DNA from: Prosopocoilus inquinatus
Taxonomy: Eukaryota; Arthropoda; Insecta; Coleoptera; Lucanidae
Reading direction: 5' to 3'
Assembly (NCBI GenBank): GCA_036172665.1
Contig: CM069869.1
Span: 2,294,001-2,358,000, forward strand
Length of the DNA: 64,000 bases
This document shows positions 45,154 to 55,318 of this stretch, piece by piece; within the stretch, counting starts at the first letter, position 1; the number at the start of each line of letters is the position of its first letter. The position numbers and the translations under genes were made by a program. Below the pieces are notes generated by a model, which saw only the letters and a list, made by a program, of their open reading frames with translations, was not told the origin of the DNA and ran no database searches.

Positions 45154-45200
45154 ATATAAAAATTATTGTGGATAGAGGTTAATTTCAATTATCTCTTAAA

Positions 45201-46829
45201 CCACAGTCTCCTTTACTATTTTAGTTTAATATGATATACATTGATATATTGTACTAAATGTTAAATTGAAAATGACAATTAGCTATTTCTGATAAAAATG
45301 TATACCTACAGTAAATTTATTTTTATGAATGAAGGAGAACTCTAATTCACGAATTAAAATATGCGACCTAATCTCAAAACGATGCAGAAAAAAGCTCGTA
45401 CACTTTAAAAAAAAGTTATCGAAAGAATAGTTACTGCAATCAATAACTAAACTTACCTATATGAATTTCATGACCAGCTTCGTTTGTATATCAAAACCGC
45501 AAGTAACTCAATCTATTACCTTTTAGCCAACTGTAAGAGCCATTTTTTTTAGAAAAAAAATGTTTTTTAATTGTAATAGACATTTTAGTTTTCAAATTAC
45601 ATCTGATTTTGGCTACCTGAAAAAGTTGCAAAATCTAATTAATTCCTGCTAAATAGCTAAAATGTTACACCGTGCGACGCTTAGAATGTGAGTTACATAA
45701 CCTCAAATTTCACATTACTTAACTTTAAGCTCAGGTTAAGTGCTTTGTGCAACTGGCCATTAGTCAAATCGAATTAAGAGCACTAAAGAAAAAAAATAAT
45801 AAAAGGGATTCAAACTGATAAATCAAATATAAAATAAGGTCAAATTGAATCAAATAAAGACAAAATACGATCGGTTTGTAACTAAAAAAAAAATCAAATA
45901 AAGTAAAACAGAATCAGTATGTCTACACTTTGGAATCCACCAATACTAACCAACCTGTTAGATTTTATTTTTCTTTTTGACTGAATAGGGCTTTTAATAT
46001 GTTCATTTTATACAGATTCGCAAATATTTTCTTATTAATATGATTGTACGTTTTAAGCCGATTTTTGATCATCTTCATTCAGACGGTACTATCGAGGGTT
46101 AATATTGAAAATGTCGCAGATGGCGGGAGGTCCTGAAAACGCGAGATCACGGGCGGTTGCCCCATTTTTGTTTTCTCTTTTACGCCATTTCACTTTATTT
46201 CATTTTTTATTACCTTTTTTTTAGTTTTAAGTAATTTTTATTTGACATGAGTTTTTATTTTTTAATGATTACCAAGCGGTTGACTTTTATTGTTCTTTTT
46301 TTTTGCACATACTAAAGTCGAGTTTATTTTAATTTGCATTTTCCTATCACCTTCTTACAATTACGTTAACTCCTAGTCACGAGCTACTTCTCTGAAGGGG
46401 TTTACAAGCAATTAGGGCGCAAGGAAGAACCCCAGCTAATCGGCGCGCACTATGAAACCTTCTCCCAAAGGATTCACAGTGTGCACTGATAATCGAAAAC
46501 GTCCGGGACATATCTCATCACTCGATCGTTCAAGATAGTTTTTACGGCGCAGCAAACTAAACCAAAATGTGCTAAAAAATAAATATATTTAGACACATGG
46601 TTAATTTAAACACGAATGTACACTAGCCTTAAGGGCTGAAAAATAACGTAAATGAATCACAAACGAAAACCCGTATTCAACTTAACTTATGATACGGTAC
46701 TCAACTTAAACAAAGAACTCAAAAAAATTCAAATAGGTGCAGGTCACAGATTCGTGAATCGCGAAAACAGAATCGGAAATAAAATCGGATTCCTCAATAA
46801 TTACAAACGTGACCCACGCTAACTTCGCA
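45201..46829. other. Flank or 5' intron, nothing recognised
   Basis: A-rich blocks near 45790-45910 resemble the interior of the hAT-like element at 15.7-19.2 kb (CAAATCGAAT, GATCGGTT). A GGGCGGTTGCCCC word near 46151 recurs near 48390. No gene. Confidence 0.4.
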
Positions 46830-47230
46830 ACCTAATTACCTCTAATTTTTAATGCAGTATCGATTCACCCGCTCGGAAGAATTTGCTCAAAAGCAAAATA
46901 GACGACATTTAGGGCTTAAAGGATTGTAGAATGCACTCTGTTTTAAAACTATGCAACTCAATTACGCACAAATTCACGTTATTACACCAAAACGTGTCGA
47001 AACGGTAGTGACTGTTGAAGCGTAAGATCGATGAAACTGTTCTCTGTACCAGTAAAATGGCGGACCGATCCGAAAACAGGACGCAAAGAACGTGATCGTC
47101 TAAGACCAATGAAAGTCTTGATTTTTTTTTCAAACGATGTCATCTCCGGAACGCAATGTAATTAAATCAAGCAAATACAACACGTGGTTGCCGAAATGTA
47201 ACTAGGAATGAACCCGTAACGATTTTAATT
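46830..47230 (-). repeat. Interspersed repeat, copy 1
   Basis: Read on the minus strand it matches 53950-54400 plus over roughly 400 bp: CATTTCGGCAA, CCACGTGTTG, TTTCATTGGTCTTA, CGCGTCCTG-like, GCCATTTT and ACTACCGTTTC occur in the same order. More GC than its surroundings. It may be a solo LTR or a non-autonomous element; no clear ends. Confidence 0.6.
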
Positions 47231-47671
47231 CTATCAAATGATCGCATTTTTTTTTCTGTTTCATTCGATGTGACTATTTTATTTTTTAAATATTAACTGA
47301 TCGTGGCTCTTCTTTAATGTTTTACAGATTGAATTTCTCGCGTCGATTTTCAACGGTTTGACTTTATTGTTAGTTTTACACAGTTTAATATTCGCCCTAT
47401 CTACGTCGACGATCGTCTCTTGTTTCCGTTTATTAGATTTGAGGGCATTTTATTTTTATTTTGATAAATAAATTGATCGCCTTTCGTCTGGTTCTTTTAT
47501 TCGGGTTAATTTAATTATTACGTAATCGCAAAGCAACTTAAATACGTACAATTGTATCTGTGTTAATTATTTGGAGTATTATTAATTAGTGTGTCGATAG
47601 TAAAACGTAGCGAGTAGAAATTATATTCCGAAATCACTCGTGTAATGCGACACGGCCACGACCGTAAAGCA

Positions 47672-48019
47672 AGCGCCGAAGTTTTAGTGACTTGCGCATA
47701 AACTAACCTCGGCACTGCGAATCAAAACGCAGCAAAGATTGCCTCACCCTGTTCTCCCTCTAAAAAGTTACACGTCACAATGTCTATTTAGAGAAGAGAG
47801 AACAGATTGCAGAACGACAGTTGTTGAGTGATAGGGGCGGTTTCTACTTATGAGTTTTATCACTCAACAACTGTCATTCTGCAATCTGTTCTCTCTTCTC
47901 TAAATAGACATTGTGACGTGTAACTTTTTAGAGGGAGAACAGGGTGAGGCAATCTTTGCTGCGTTTTGATTCGCAGTGCCGAGGTTAGTTTATGCGCAAG
48001 TCACTAAAACTTGGGCGCT
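47672..48019. mobile_element. Near-perfect 348-bp palindrome (foldback MITE)
   Basis: Two arms of about 161 bp (47672-47833 and 47859-48019) separated by a 25-base loop, with only a few mismatches by eye. Outermost matching words are AGTTTTAGTGACTTGCGC and its inverse. Arm similarity this high suggests recent insertion or ongoing arm homogenisation. No coding capacity. Confidence 0.9.
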
Positions 48020-48362
48020 AGATTTATTAAATCACATCTATGATATGATATGACTTTAAATTTTATATTTGAAGTTGGAGTTTCATTATTATGGCACTAC
48101 AGCTTACAATAGTGTCAATTTTGTATGTTCGTCACTCACTCTACGAGGTTTAATTCAAATTCATTTTATATTTGTAAATCTACTTTTTTTAATAAATTAT
48201 TCAGCCAGGCCTTCGCTAGACAAGAATTCATAACTTCAACCTAAGAGATCCCTAGTCTTCATCGACGCCGCGCCGTTGGGAAACCCGGATCTATAAATCA
48301 TTAAACGCGATTGCTTCCTAAATATGCACTCCTGAATGTTTAAAATGAAATGCATTTAGGCG

Positions 48363-48430
48363 TTTTAAAGGAAACTACGGCGGAGATCAAGGGCGGTTGC
48401 CCCGTTCGCCCGCTCCTAAGACCGCCACTG
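48363..48430. mobile_element. Possible hAT end fragment
   Basis: Minus-strand CAGTGGCGGTCTTAGG, followed inward by GGGGCAACCGCCC, resembles the CAGTGGCG termini of some hAT elements. No partner end was located. The stretch 48431-49163 that follows is AT-rich and unremarkable. Confidence 0.35.
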
Positions 48431-49163
48431 CACATTAAATAATCTCGATAAAGATGTGTGCTTTGTGAACCGAGCGGACATCTTGGAAAATGCGCTGTGA
48501 AACAAGTAATTATATCGAATCAGTCATCTAGAAAGCTCGGTAAATAAAATGTTAATTACTCGGTTCTCCTCTAACTACGTAAAGTATTTAGAACTCAATC
48601 ATCCTTTTTTTTTTCGATCCTCGCCGGAATCCTTTGCTTTCGCGAAGCTTAAACCAGTTACAGCATTATTTTTTTTTAATTATGTCGGCGGTTTTATGGT
48701 TTCTGATGGGGAATTCGGAGAGATTTAATTAATTCTGCTTCCTTCGCAAAGGAAAATATAATTTAAACACGCCAAGTGGATAATGTTGACATTGTTTGCG
48801 AGCACTTGCTCTTTACAGAGCAGCGTTGTTAAAGGAAACATGCCATTGAAGTTTAATCATCGCATTTCATATTCTGACGCGTAGGGACGCCTCTTAAAGC
48901 TCTTTTTGAAGTTTTTTTTATTTTTTATTTTCGGCAAACGGAAGCGATTACGTTTCGGTTGGATTCGGTTTATTATACGCTTTCTTTTTTGCGTTAAAAT
49001 ATTTTTTAATCCGGGTTTTAACGCTCTGAGGAACACGACGAGTGCGCAGTTATTTTTAGAGCTTTGCAATAGAATCTGCTTTGCAGTATTATGTCGAGTT
49101 GTATTATTTAGTTTCTTTTCATCTTTGTCAATTGTGTTCGCAATTTGTCAAATTAATGGCGTA

Positions 49164-51001
49164 TACAGGGAGATTCAGGCAACCCTTTCATTAAAAGTTT
49201 ACGGACTTCTCCTCTGAATTTCTGTTTCATATTTTGCAGTTATAAGTTAACGATATGGATCTATCAAAATATAATATTTTCAAATTTCGGACACTTCCGC
49301 TTATACCGGAAGTTGCTGTCAACTTTCTTATTTTAAATGGAGTACCCCATTTTTTATTACATTTCTGAAATCTTCATGAAATTCTAGAAATATTTTGTGT
49401 AACATGTGATACAAGAAAAATTAGCCGTTTTAGAGATATTTCCGTTTTTTTTTTTTAAATTCAAAGTTGCAGTACCTTGTTTATGATGCTGCCATCTTTG
49501 TGTAACAAAAGCCATAATTTCAATTTTTGGCCTGTAGTAGGCTATGCTCATAAGCTTTCAGGCCATACCTAATTTTACACAAAATCGTTTACGGGCGGGT
49601 TGAAAAGTAACTTCTATTCGAACTGATTTCAACTGTCGAAAAGTCATGTTTTTTAAATACAACACCCAGTATTTTTTTATACCATAAGAATCAAAATTAA
49701 ATGTTCTTTCGAACAGTATTAGCATTCCCTATACCCATCTCTTACCTTTCTCTTTCTATTTATGATTTTCTCTTTGAGACATCAATTTTTTTCACTTTTC
49801 AGTATTATTCCTGAATAATGTGCTAAGAAAATTTAACAAACTGAGGTTTTTTAAATTAATTTCTGACTGTAATTTCAATTTCATTTTAAAAACCGATAAA
49901 GAATATTTAAATACACATCTATCATCTGAACTTTTTTTTACATATGCCGCATGTATTAGAAGTCTTGGTATGAGTTTTTACACATTTACAAGAAAAAATT
50001 TACACTTAGAACACAAAAATTTTTTAAAACTAATAAATAAATTAGAAATATTAAAAATAATACACAAATTGTTGGTTATAATATTGGCTCTAAGTTGTCC
50101 TCGGCTATTATTTATTAGTAATAACTTTCTATTGTGTCTCAGTAATAACATATTTACCTTGATATAAAAACTTTTTTTTATTAACTTCTTGAATTGTCGA
50201 TTTTTTTATCATCAAATACCTTTAATATGTCTGTGTTTGATTATTCATTTTTTGGTTCTTCGTAGCGAATAAATTTTTTTTTAATTCCTACTAGACAGAT
50301 GATTTCAAAAATTATAATTTCTCTAGTTTTCGTTGCCCACTATTTAAAAATAATACCGAAAAATGGAAAAGAAAATCGTGTTAAAAAGAAATCATCGATA
50401 ACGAGTGAACTATGAGAGATAGGTAAGATAGGTATAGGGAATGCTAATACAGGACGAAAGAACATTTAATCCTGAGTCACTTGGTCTAAAAATATACTAG
50501 GCGTTCCATTTAAAAAACATGACTTTTTGACAGTTGAAATTAGTTCGAATAGAAGTTACTTTTCAACCAGCCTGTAAGCAATCAAGTGCAAAACTGGACA
50601 TGATCTGAAAGCATGTAACTGTAGCCTACTACAGGCCAAAAATGGGCTTCATGGTTTTTGATGCACAAAGATGGCAGCATCATAACCAAGGTTCTGCAAG
50701 TCTGAGTTATTTTTAAAAAATTAAAATATCTCGGAAACGGTTAATTTTTCTTGTATGACATGTTGCACAAAATAGTTTTAGAATTATATGAAGATTCCAA
50801 AAATGCATTAAAAATTAGGGTATTCCATTTAAAATAAGTAAGTTGACAGCAACTTCCGGTATAAGCGGAAGTGTCCGAGATTTGAAAGTATTATATTTTG
50901 ATAGACCCATATCTTTAACTTATAACTGCAAAATATGAAACAGAAATTCAGAGGAGAAATCCATAAACTTTTAATGAAAGGGTTGTCTGAATCTCCCTGT
51001 A
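49164..51001. mobile_element. Long foldback element, about 600-bp arms, TA site
   Basis: TACAGGGAGATTCAGGCAAC at the left and its inverse at the right are flanked by TA. Pairing extends inward to TAGGGAATGCTAAT near 49720-49735 and 50436-50449, giving arms of about 600 bp around a 650-bp AT-rich centre. The centre has a 115-codon frame at 49820-50167 rich in Leu, Phe, Asn and Lys, not a recognised protein. A single arm of the same family lies at 7625-7856. Confidence 0.85.
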
Positions 51002-51009
51002 TACGACTA

Positions 51010-51600
51010 GGACGAAACTGGCAAACGATTTAACAAATTGCCAAAAGGGTAAAATCGAAAGAAAAAAAGACTATTTATGTTATAACTGCTGCATCAATTT
51101 TTACTATGCAATAAATCGGTAACGTTGAAAGGAAAAGAAATCTTTAAATCCTTAAAGGGGTCGCTGAAAGAAAACTTTATAGATCTCGAATTTCGTTCGG
51201 TCGGCCATCTCGTAAAACTAAGTGGGCAAACGTTTTTTTTTTTTTTTTATAGTTATCGTCACGAAACGAAATCAACCCATAAAACGTATAATAATTCACC
51301 GTACAATCTTATCGCGGGCAGGAGAGTAACGGGGCGACCGTTATTCCCAAATATCGATCGTTTCTCATTAGCGATAAAACTGCGCTCAGTCTGGCGTGCA
51401 TTATCTATGATTTTCAAATCAGTTTTGTTTGTAACCAGATCACCGGCTGCGGTTAATTCGAGATCGTTTTGATGGAGATTCGATTACGCAAAGGCACCAG
51501 ACAGTCATGCTGTCTCTATTTATTGTTGGAAATTGCTCGAAATTGGTTTACAACTTTTAGCTTAAAAAGAAATAGGATTTAATCTCTTAACCACAAAAAG
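51010..51600. other. Spacer between foldback and PLE remnant
   Basis: A 115-codon plus-strand frame at 51125-51472 has no recognisable motif. A poly-T run lies near 51235. Confidence 0.35.
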
Positions 51601-51610
51601 TTTGTTTAGA

Positions 51611-51656
51611 AACTAGATACGTATTTCGGCAGCTATGCCACCATCTTCAGTAGATG
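51611..51656 (-). ncRNA. Hammerhead-ribozyme-like motif at the PLE terminus
   Basis: Minus strand: ATCTA, CTGAAGA, T, GGTGGC-ATA-GCTGCC (six pairs including two G-T), GAAA, TACGTATC, TAGTT. Same architecture as the motifs at 43871 and 45109, here attached to an identifiable PLE reading frame, which ties the family together. Confidence 0.6.
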
Positions 51657-51758
51657 CCTTCTTCTTGATCACAAGAGAAGTGACTGTGTCAGGCCTATCG
51701 CTACCTTATATACTAATTCGTTTCGCTTCAATGAAGCGTGCTGTCTAAAGCGAGTGTC

Positions 51759-52570
51759 TCACCGGATTGCGTCAACCAAGTCAAGCAACACGGAACCTGC
51801 CAAAGGCCCATGATCGGTGTTCGTTAAACCTCTCTTATTTTTGTATATGAAAATGGTTTCAAACCCGTCTAATTCCCTGTTGCTTGACGTTGCTCTTACT
51901 AACCTAAGATTGTTTAAATCTGTTTTATGACTGGTGTCAAAAATATGTTGGGCAACACTGGATTTTTCAATTCTATTGTACTTTATATGAGCTAAGTGTT
52001 CTTTAAAACGTGTCAGTATTTCTTTTTGTTTGCCCAATATATTTTTTAGTACACCCTTGAGAAGATATTTCATAGATTTCTGATTTCTGATTTGGTTCAG
52101 TTTTGTTTTTAGGGTTTGCCAGTAAATGTTTTAAAGTATTATTATTAGTATGTGCGACTGTGTACCCCTCCGTTTTAAAAATGCTATTTAAACCTTTAGA
52201 ACAATATTTGTCAAACGGAATTTTAATGTATTTGACTGTGTTTGTTTCTACCGGTAACAAAGTGGTAAGTTTTTTAATGTTGGCTTTGTTTACAATTTTC
52301 CTTAAAGTATTTTCTACGACATCCACTGAGTAACAATTGTGGACTGCTATATCTTTAATAAATCTGAGTTCTTTGTTGTATCTTTCTTTTTGAGAGTGGG
52401 AAGTTGACTAATCTATTAAGTAGAAAAGTAATTGCAGAATACTTATGCGATAAGACATGTTGTGAGTCATTAACAATAAATCTGTTGGTGCTTGTTTCTT
52501 TCCTACATATATCAAATTCTAATTTGTTTTCACTATTTCTAATAACCAAGGCATCTAGGAAAGGTAATTT
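51759..52570 (-). pseudogene. PLE polyprotein remnant: RT tail and GIY-YIG endonuclease
   Basis: Reads from about 52570 to the TAA-type end at 51759 with frameshifts near 52355 and 52020. The endonuclease part has IYEISSQGCTKKYIGQTKRN (the GIY and YIG elements with a CxxC-like linker region), followed by RFKEHLAHIKYNR and SVAQHIFDTSHK. The combination of a telomerase-like RT with a C-terminal GIY-YIG nuclease is specific to Penelope-like elements. The RT catalytic core is absent, so the copy is dead. Confidence 0.85.
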
Positions 52571-52574
52571 CCAA

Positions 52575-52806
52575 TGAAGCGTGCTCTCTAAAGCGAGCAT
52601 CTCACCGGATTGCATCAACCAAGTCAAGCAACACGGAACCTGCCAAAAGTCCCTGATCGGTGTTCGTGAAATCTCTCTTATTTTTGTATATGAAAATGGT
52701 TTCAAACCCGTCTAATTCCCTGTTGCTTGACGTTGCTCTTACTAACCTAAGATTGTTTAAATCTATTTTATGACTGGTGTCAAAAATATGTTGGGCAACA
52801 CTGGAT
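52575..52806 (-). repeat. Second copy of the PLE endonuclease end
   Basis: Direct repeat of 51730-51968, about 95 percent by eye. It stops just before the terminal hammerhead-like motif would start, and joins RT sequence at about 52571. Confidence 0.85.
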
Positions 52807-53949
52807 TAATTATGTCTCAATGAGACGTTGACAGTTTTGATTCATAGTCTTTTGGACCGGAACTTTTAGAAAATGCACGTTGTTATACAAACCAAATAAG
52901 TAGGACGTTACGGATCGGTCTAAGTTAAGAATAAGACATGACTTCCAACTCGCGACAAAGCTGTTTGACGATTAAAGAAGACAGCTTGTATAAAAGTTCT
53001 ATTTCTCAGATTAATAAAGACTAGTCCGACTTTTATATTTATTTCCTTTTCAAAAACGGGAACATGTTAGACACAGAGATACTGACAGAAATTAAGGTCA
53101 ATATTTGAAAAAAAAAACAGTTCTGCAACTTTTAGGTACTTTAGAAGAATATCTCAAACAGGGAACATTTTACAAGAGAAACTTTATACTTAAGTATGCA
53201 TCTCTATCTCTCAAGAGAGAAACACGTAGGGTATCAACTGATACGTTTTTAACTCAAATAAAAAGTGGAATATAAATTGCAACACACGCATAAGAATATA
53301 AACACGGTGTCAAATGAATCTAATCTGAAAAAAACGTGAATTAAGATATAAAGTAGATACAAAAAATTCGCCAATCAGAGTCGTCAGAATCTTTTTTTTT
53401 TTTTTCTTATTTAGTCTAATTTTTTATTCAGACAGAGCTAAGACACTGAATAATTTCTTAAATTCAATCAAACCATGTCTTATTTATAATCTGTAACTAA
53501 AAAAGCATTAATACAAAAACAGGGTTCTACCGAAAAATAATTCTTCCCTTGTTTCCATAAAATTTCGGAAGAAAAAATAAATAATGAATTTTTCCAAAAT
53601 GTAAATCATTTTTTGTATCGCCCTCAGATTTTCACGAAAGTACCGCATGCAAGGACTGAGAAAAGCACAGCAATTGAAAGCTTTCTATGTTTAAAATTGC
53701 TTGCGTTAGCGCACAAAGTAAGTAGTTTAGACGTAATACGCGAGGCCGACGTCTTTAAATTAAATTGAGCAAGACTACAAATTTTATATAACAAAACTGT
53801 CACACAAGAGCGTGTGCGTTCTCTGTTTACTGAAAAAATTATTTAGAGACAAGAGTGGCTTGTGCGGCAGGTAACAAGCTCTTTTATTGACTTATCAGAC
53901 TTGTGCAACCAAGATGGCATGTAAAATAAACGTTCTATTTCGAGCAACT
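52807..53949. other. Flank, nothing recognised
   Basis: AT-rich, with a poly-T run near 53393. No exon, RNA gene or terminal repeat stands out. Confidence 0.4.
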
Positions 53950-54400
53950 CTTTTCCGCGTTGGATTTAATACAGGTTAATTTCTAATTACATTTCGGCAA
54001 ACCACGTGTTGCATGCGCTTGGGTTTAGTAAGATGGCAACATTTCGCCCCGGAAGTGACGGCGGCGTTACGCCGTTTGAAATCGAGGCTTTTCATTGGTC
54101 TTATGCAATCACGGTCTTCGCGTCCTGTGTTTGGATTGGCTTGCCATTTTGGTTTGTTGGTAGTCAATTCCAGCTCCGGCGGCTTCCATCTTGACCGGAC
54201 ATTACCGTTTGGCACGTTATGGTGAACTCACGTTTTGTTGTTTGCATGAATTTGTGTAAAATTGAGTTGCAAAATTTTGTATAACAATGTATCTCGAATT
54301 ATAAAAGCCCTATTTGTCATCTGAGTTGCTTTTAAGAAAATCTTCCCGAGCGCATTAACCAGATCTGCGAGAAAAATCTGAAGAATCCGCTTTTTTTTGT
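53950..54400 (+). repeat. Interspersed repeat, copy 2, GC-rich core
   Basis: Matches 46830-47230 in reverse. This copy holds AAGATGGC near 54030, a palindromic CCACGTG near 54001, and a TATAAAAG word near 54300, so it may contain a promoter such as an LTR would. Ends are not resolved. Confidence 0.6.
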
Positions 54401-55316
54401 TCTGTTCTTTCTCTTAACGGGGGATGTACGACTGACTGTATACTCTGTAGAAGTTTCATTACTTCGGGGTCACCTCTATTTGAACAACGACGTATCTGCC
54501 CGAAGGCCATTAATGTACGGTAGTTGATACGAAAACGACGTAGCTATTGATAGTTAACTTGTAATCTGCAAACACACACCAAAATCTTCCGGAGTTAAAT
54601 ATTAATTTATGTTCTGTGTACCGAACTTACTTTTCATTTAGGATCGAACATAGCTTTCTCACTTTTAAATATTTATCGGCTGGAAGTCGGTAGCTGAATC
54701 CACGATGAAAACAAACGTCCAACGAAGCAATAAAAACAATCGCTCACCTCTTAAAACCCGTATAAGGTACGGAGGTAGGAGCGACGTGCACGAAGTACAG
54801 TCGAAATTTCAGAATTTAAAATGAGAACTTCGATATCCTTTGAAGCGAGCGCCTTCGGTGCTCTACTTTCCAGTAGCGTATATAAAGAAATAAATTTACT
54901 TTCGGGGAAAATTCGAATTGCGTTTAAATATTTAGAGCTTCAAGAAAAGGATTTACAATTTTACTTAACTTACTTCGAAATATTTTCACACACAATAAAA
55001 AAAATGTTTTTAAACTGATACGTTAACATGCTTCATCTATTTTCCTTTAAAATTTACTGAAATGTACCTATGTATTACATGTAGTACTTATAACTAACAC
55101 CTTGCCTTAATTTCTGTACAAAATCGTCATGTCTCTCTCTTCGAAAAGTGTTTTGAATTTGTGTCGTTTTGTTGCACTCAGAATTTAATCTTTTATCTTT
55201 TATCACTACTTTAGACACCTGTGTAAATTAATTTTTTATGTTTGGAATTTGCTTAAAATGCTTTTTTAAACATTTTGTCACATTTATGATACTTTTTTAT
55301 AATACTGAGGTCTTGA
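54401..55316. other. Flank, nothing recognised
   Basis: No terminal repeat, RNA gene or recognisable exon. A 65-codon frame at 54821 has no motif. Confidence 0.4.
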
Positions 55317-55318
55317 TA

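Larger units (their letters stand above)
43832..45200. mobile_element. Two Penelope-like element ends in inverted, outward orientation
   Basis: About 100 bp at 43832-43935 and 45101-45200 are inverted copies, running from GTTGGTAG through the hammerhead-like motif to ATAAAAATTATTGTGG and GAGGTTAATTTCAATTA. The same kind of terminal motif ends the PLE at 51.6 kb. The 1.15-kb interior has no reverse transcriptase. It is a degenerate repeat of AAAGAAACAAATGA words resembling the block at 23.6-24.8 kb. Confidence 0.7.
51605..52806 (-). mobile_element. Penelope-like retroelement remnant, tandem 5'-truncated copies
   Basis: Minus strand. From 52570 downwards it carries the tail of a reverse transcriptase (LPFLDALVIRN, then NKLEFDICRKETSTNRFIV), a linker and a GIY-YIG endonuclease, and ends at the hammerhead-like terminal motif at 51611-51656. 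Immediately upstream, 52575-52806 repeats the end of the endonuclease reading frame (matching 51730-51968), so two copies are joined head to tail with most of the second copy's RT missing. Tandem, truncated copies are typical of PLEs. Confidence 0.85.

Noticed and set aside
49820..50167. 115-codon frame in the centre of the long foldback as a transposase
   Set aside because: Low-complexity AT-rich composition and no catalytic motif.
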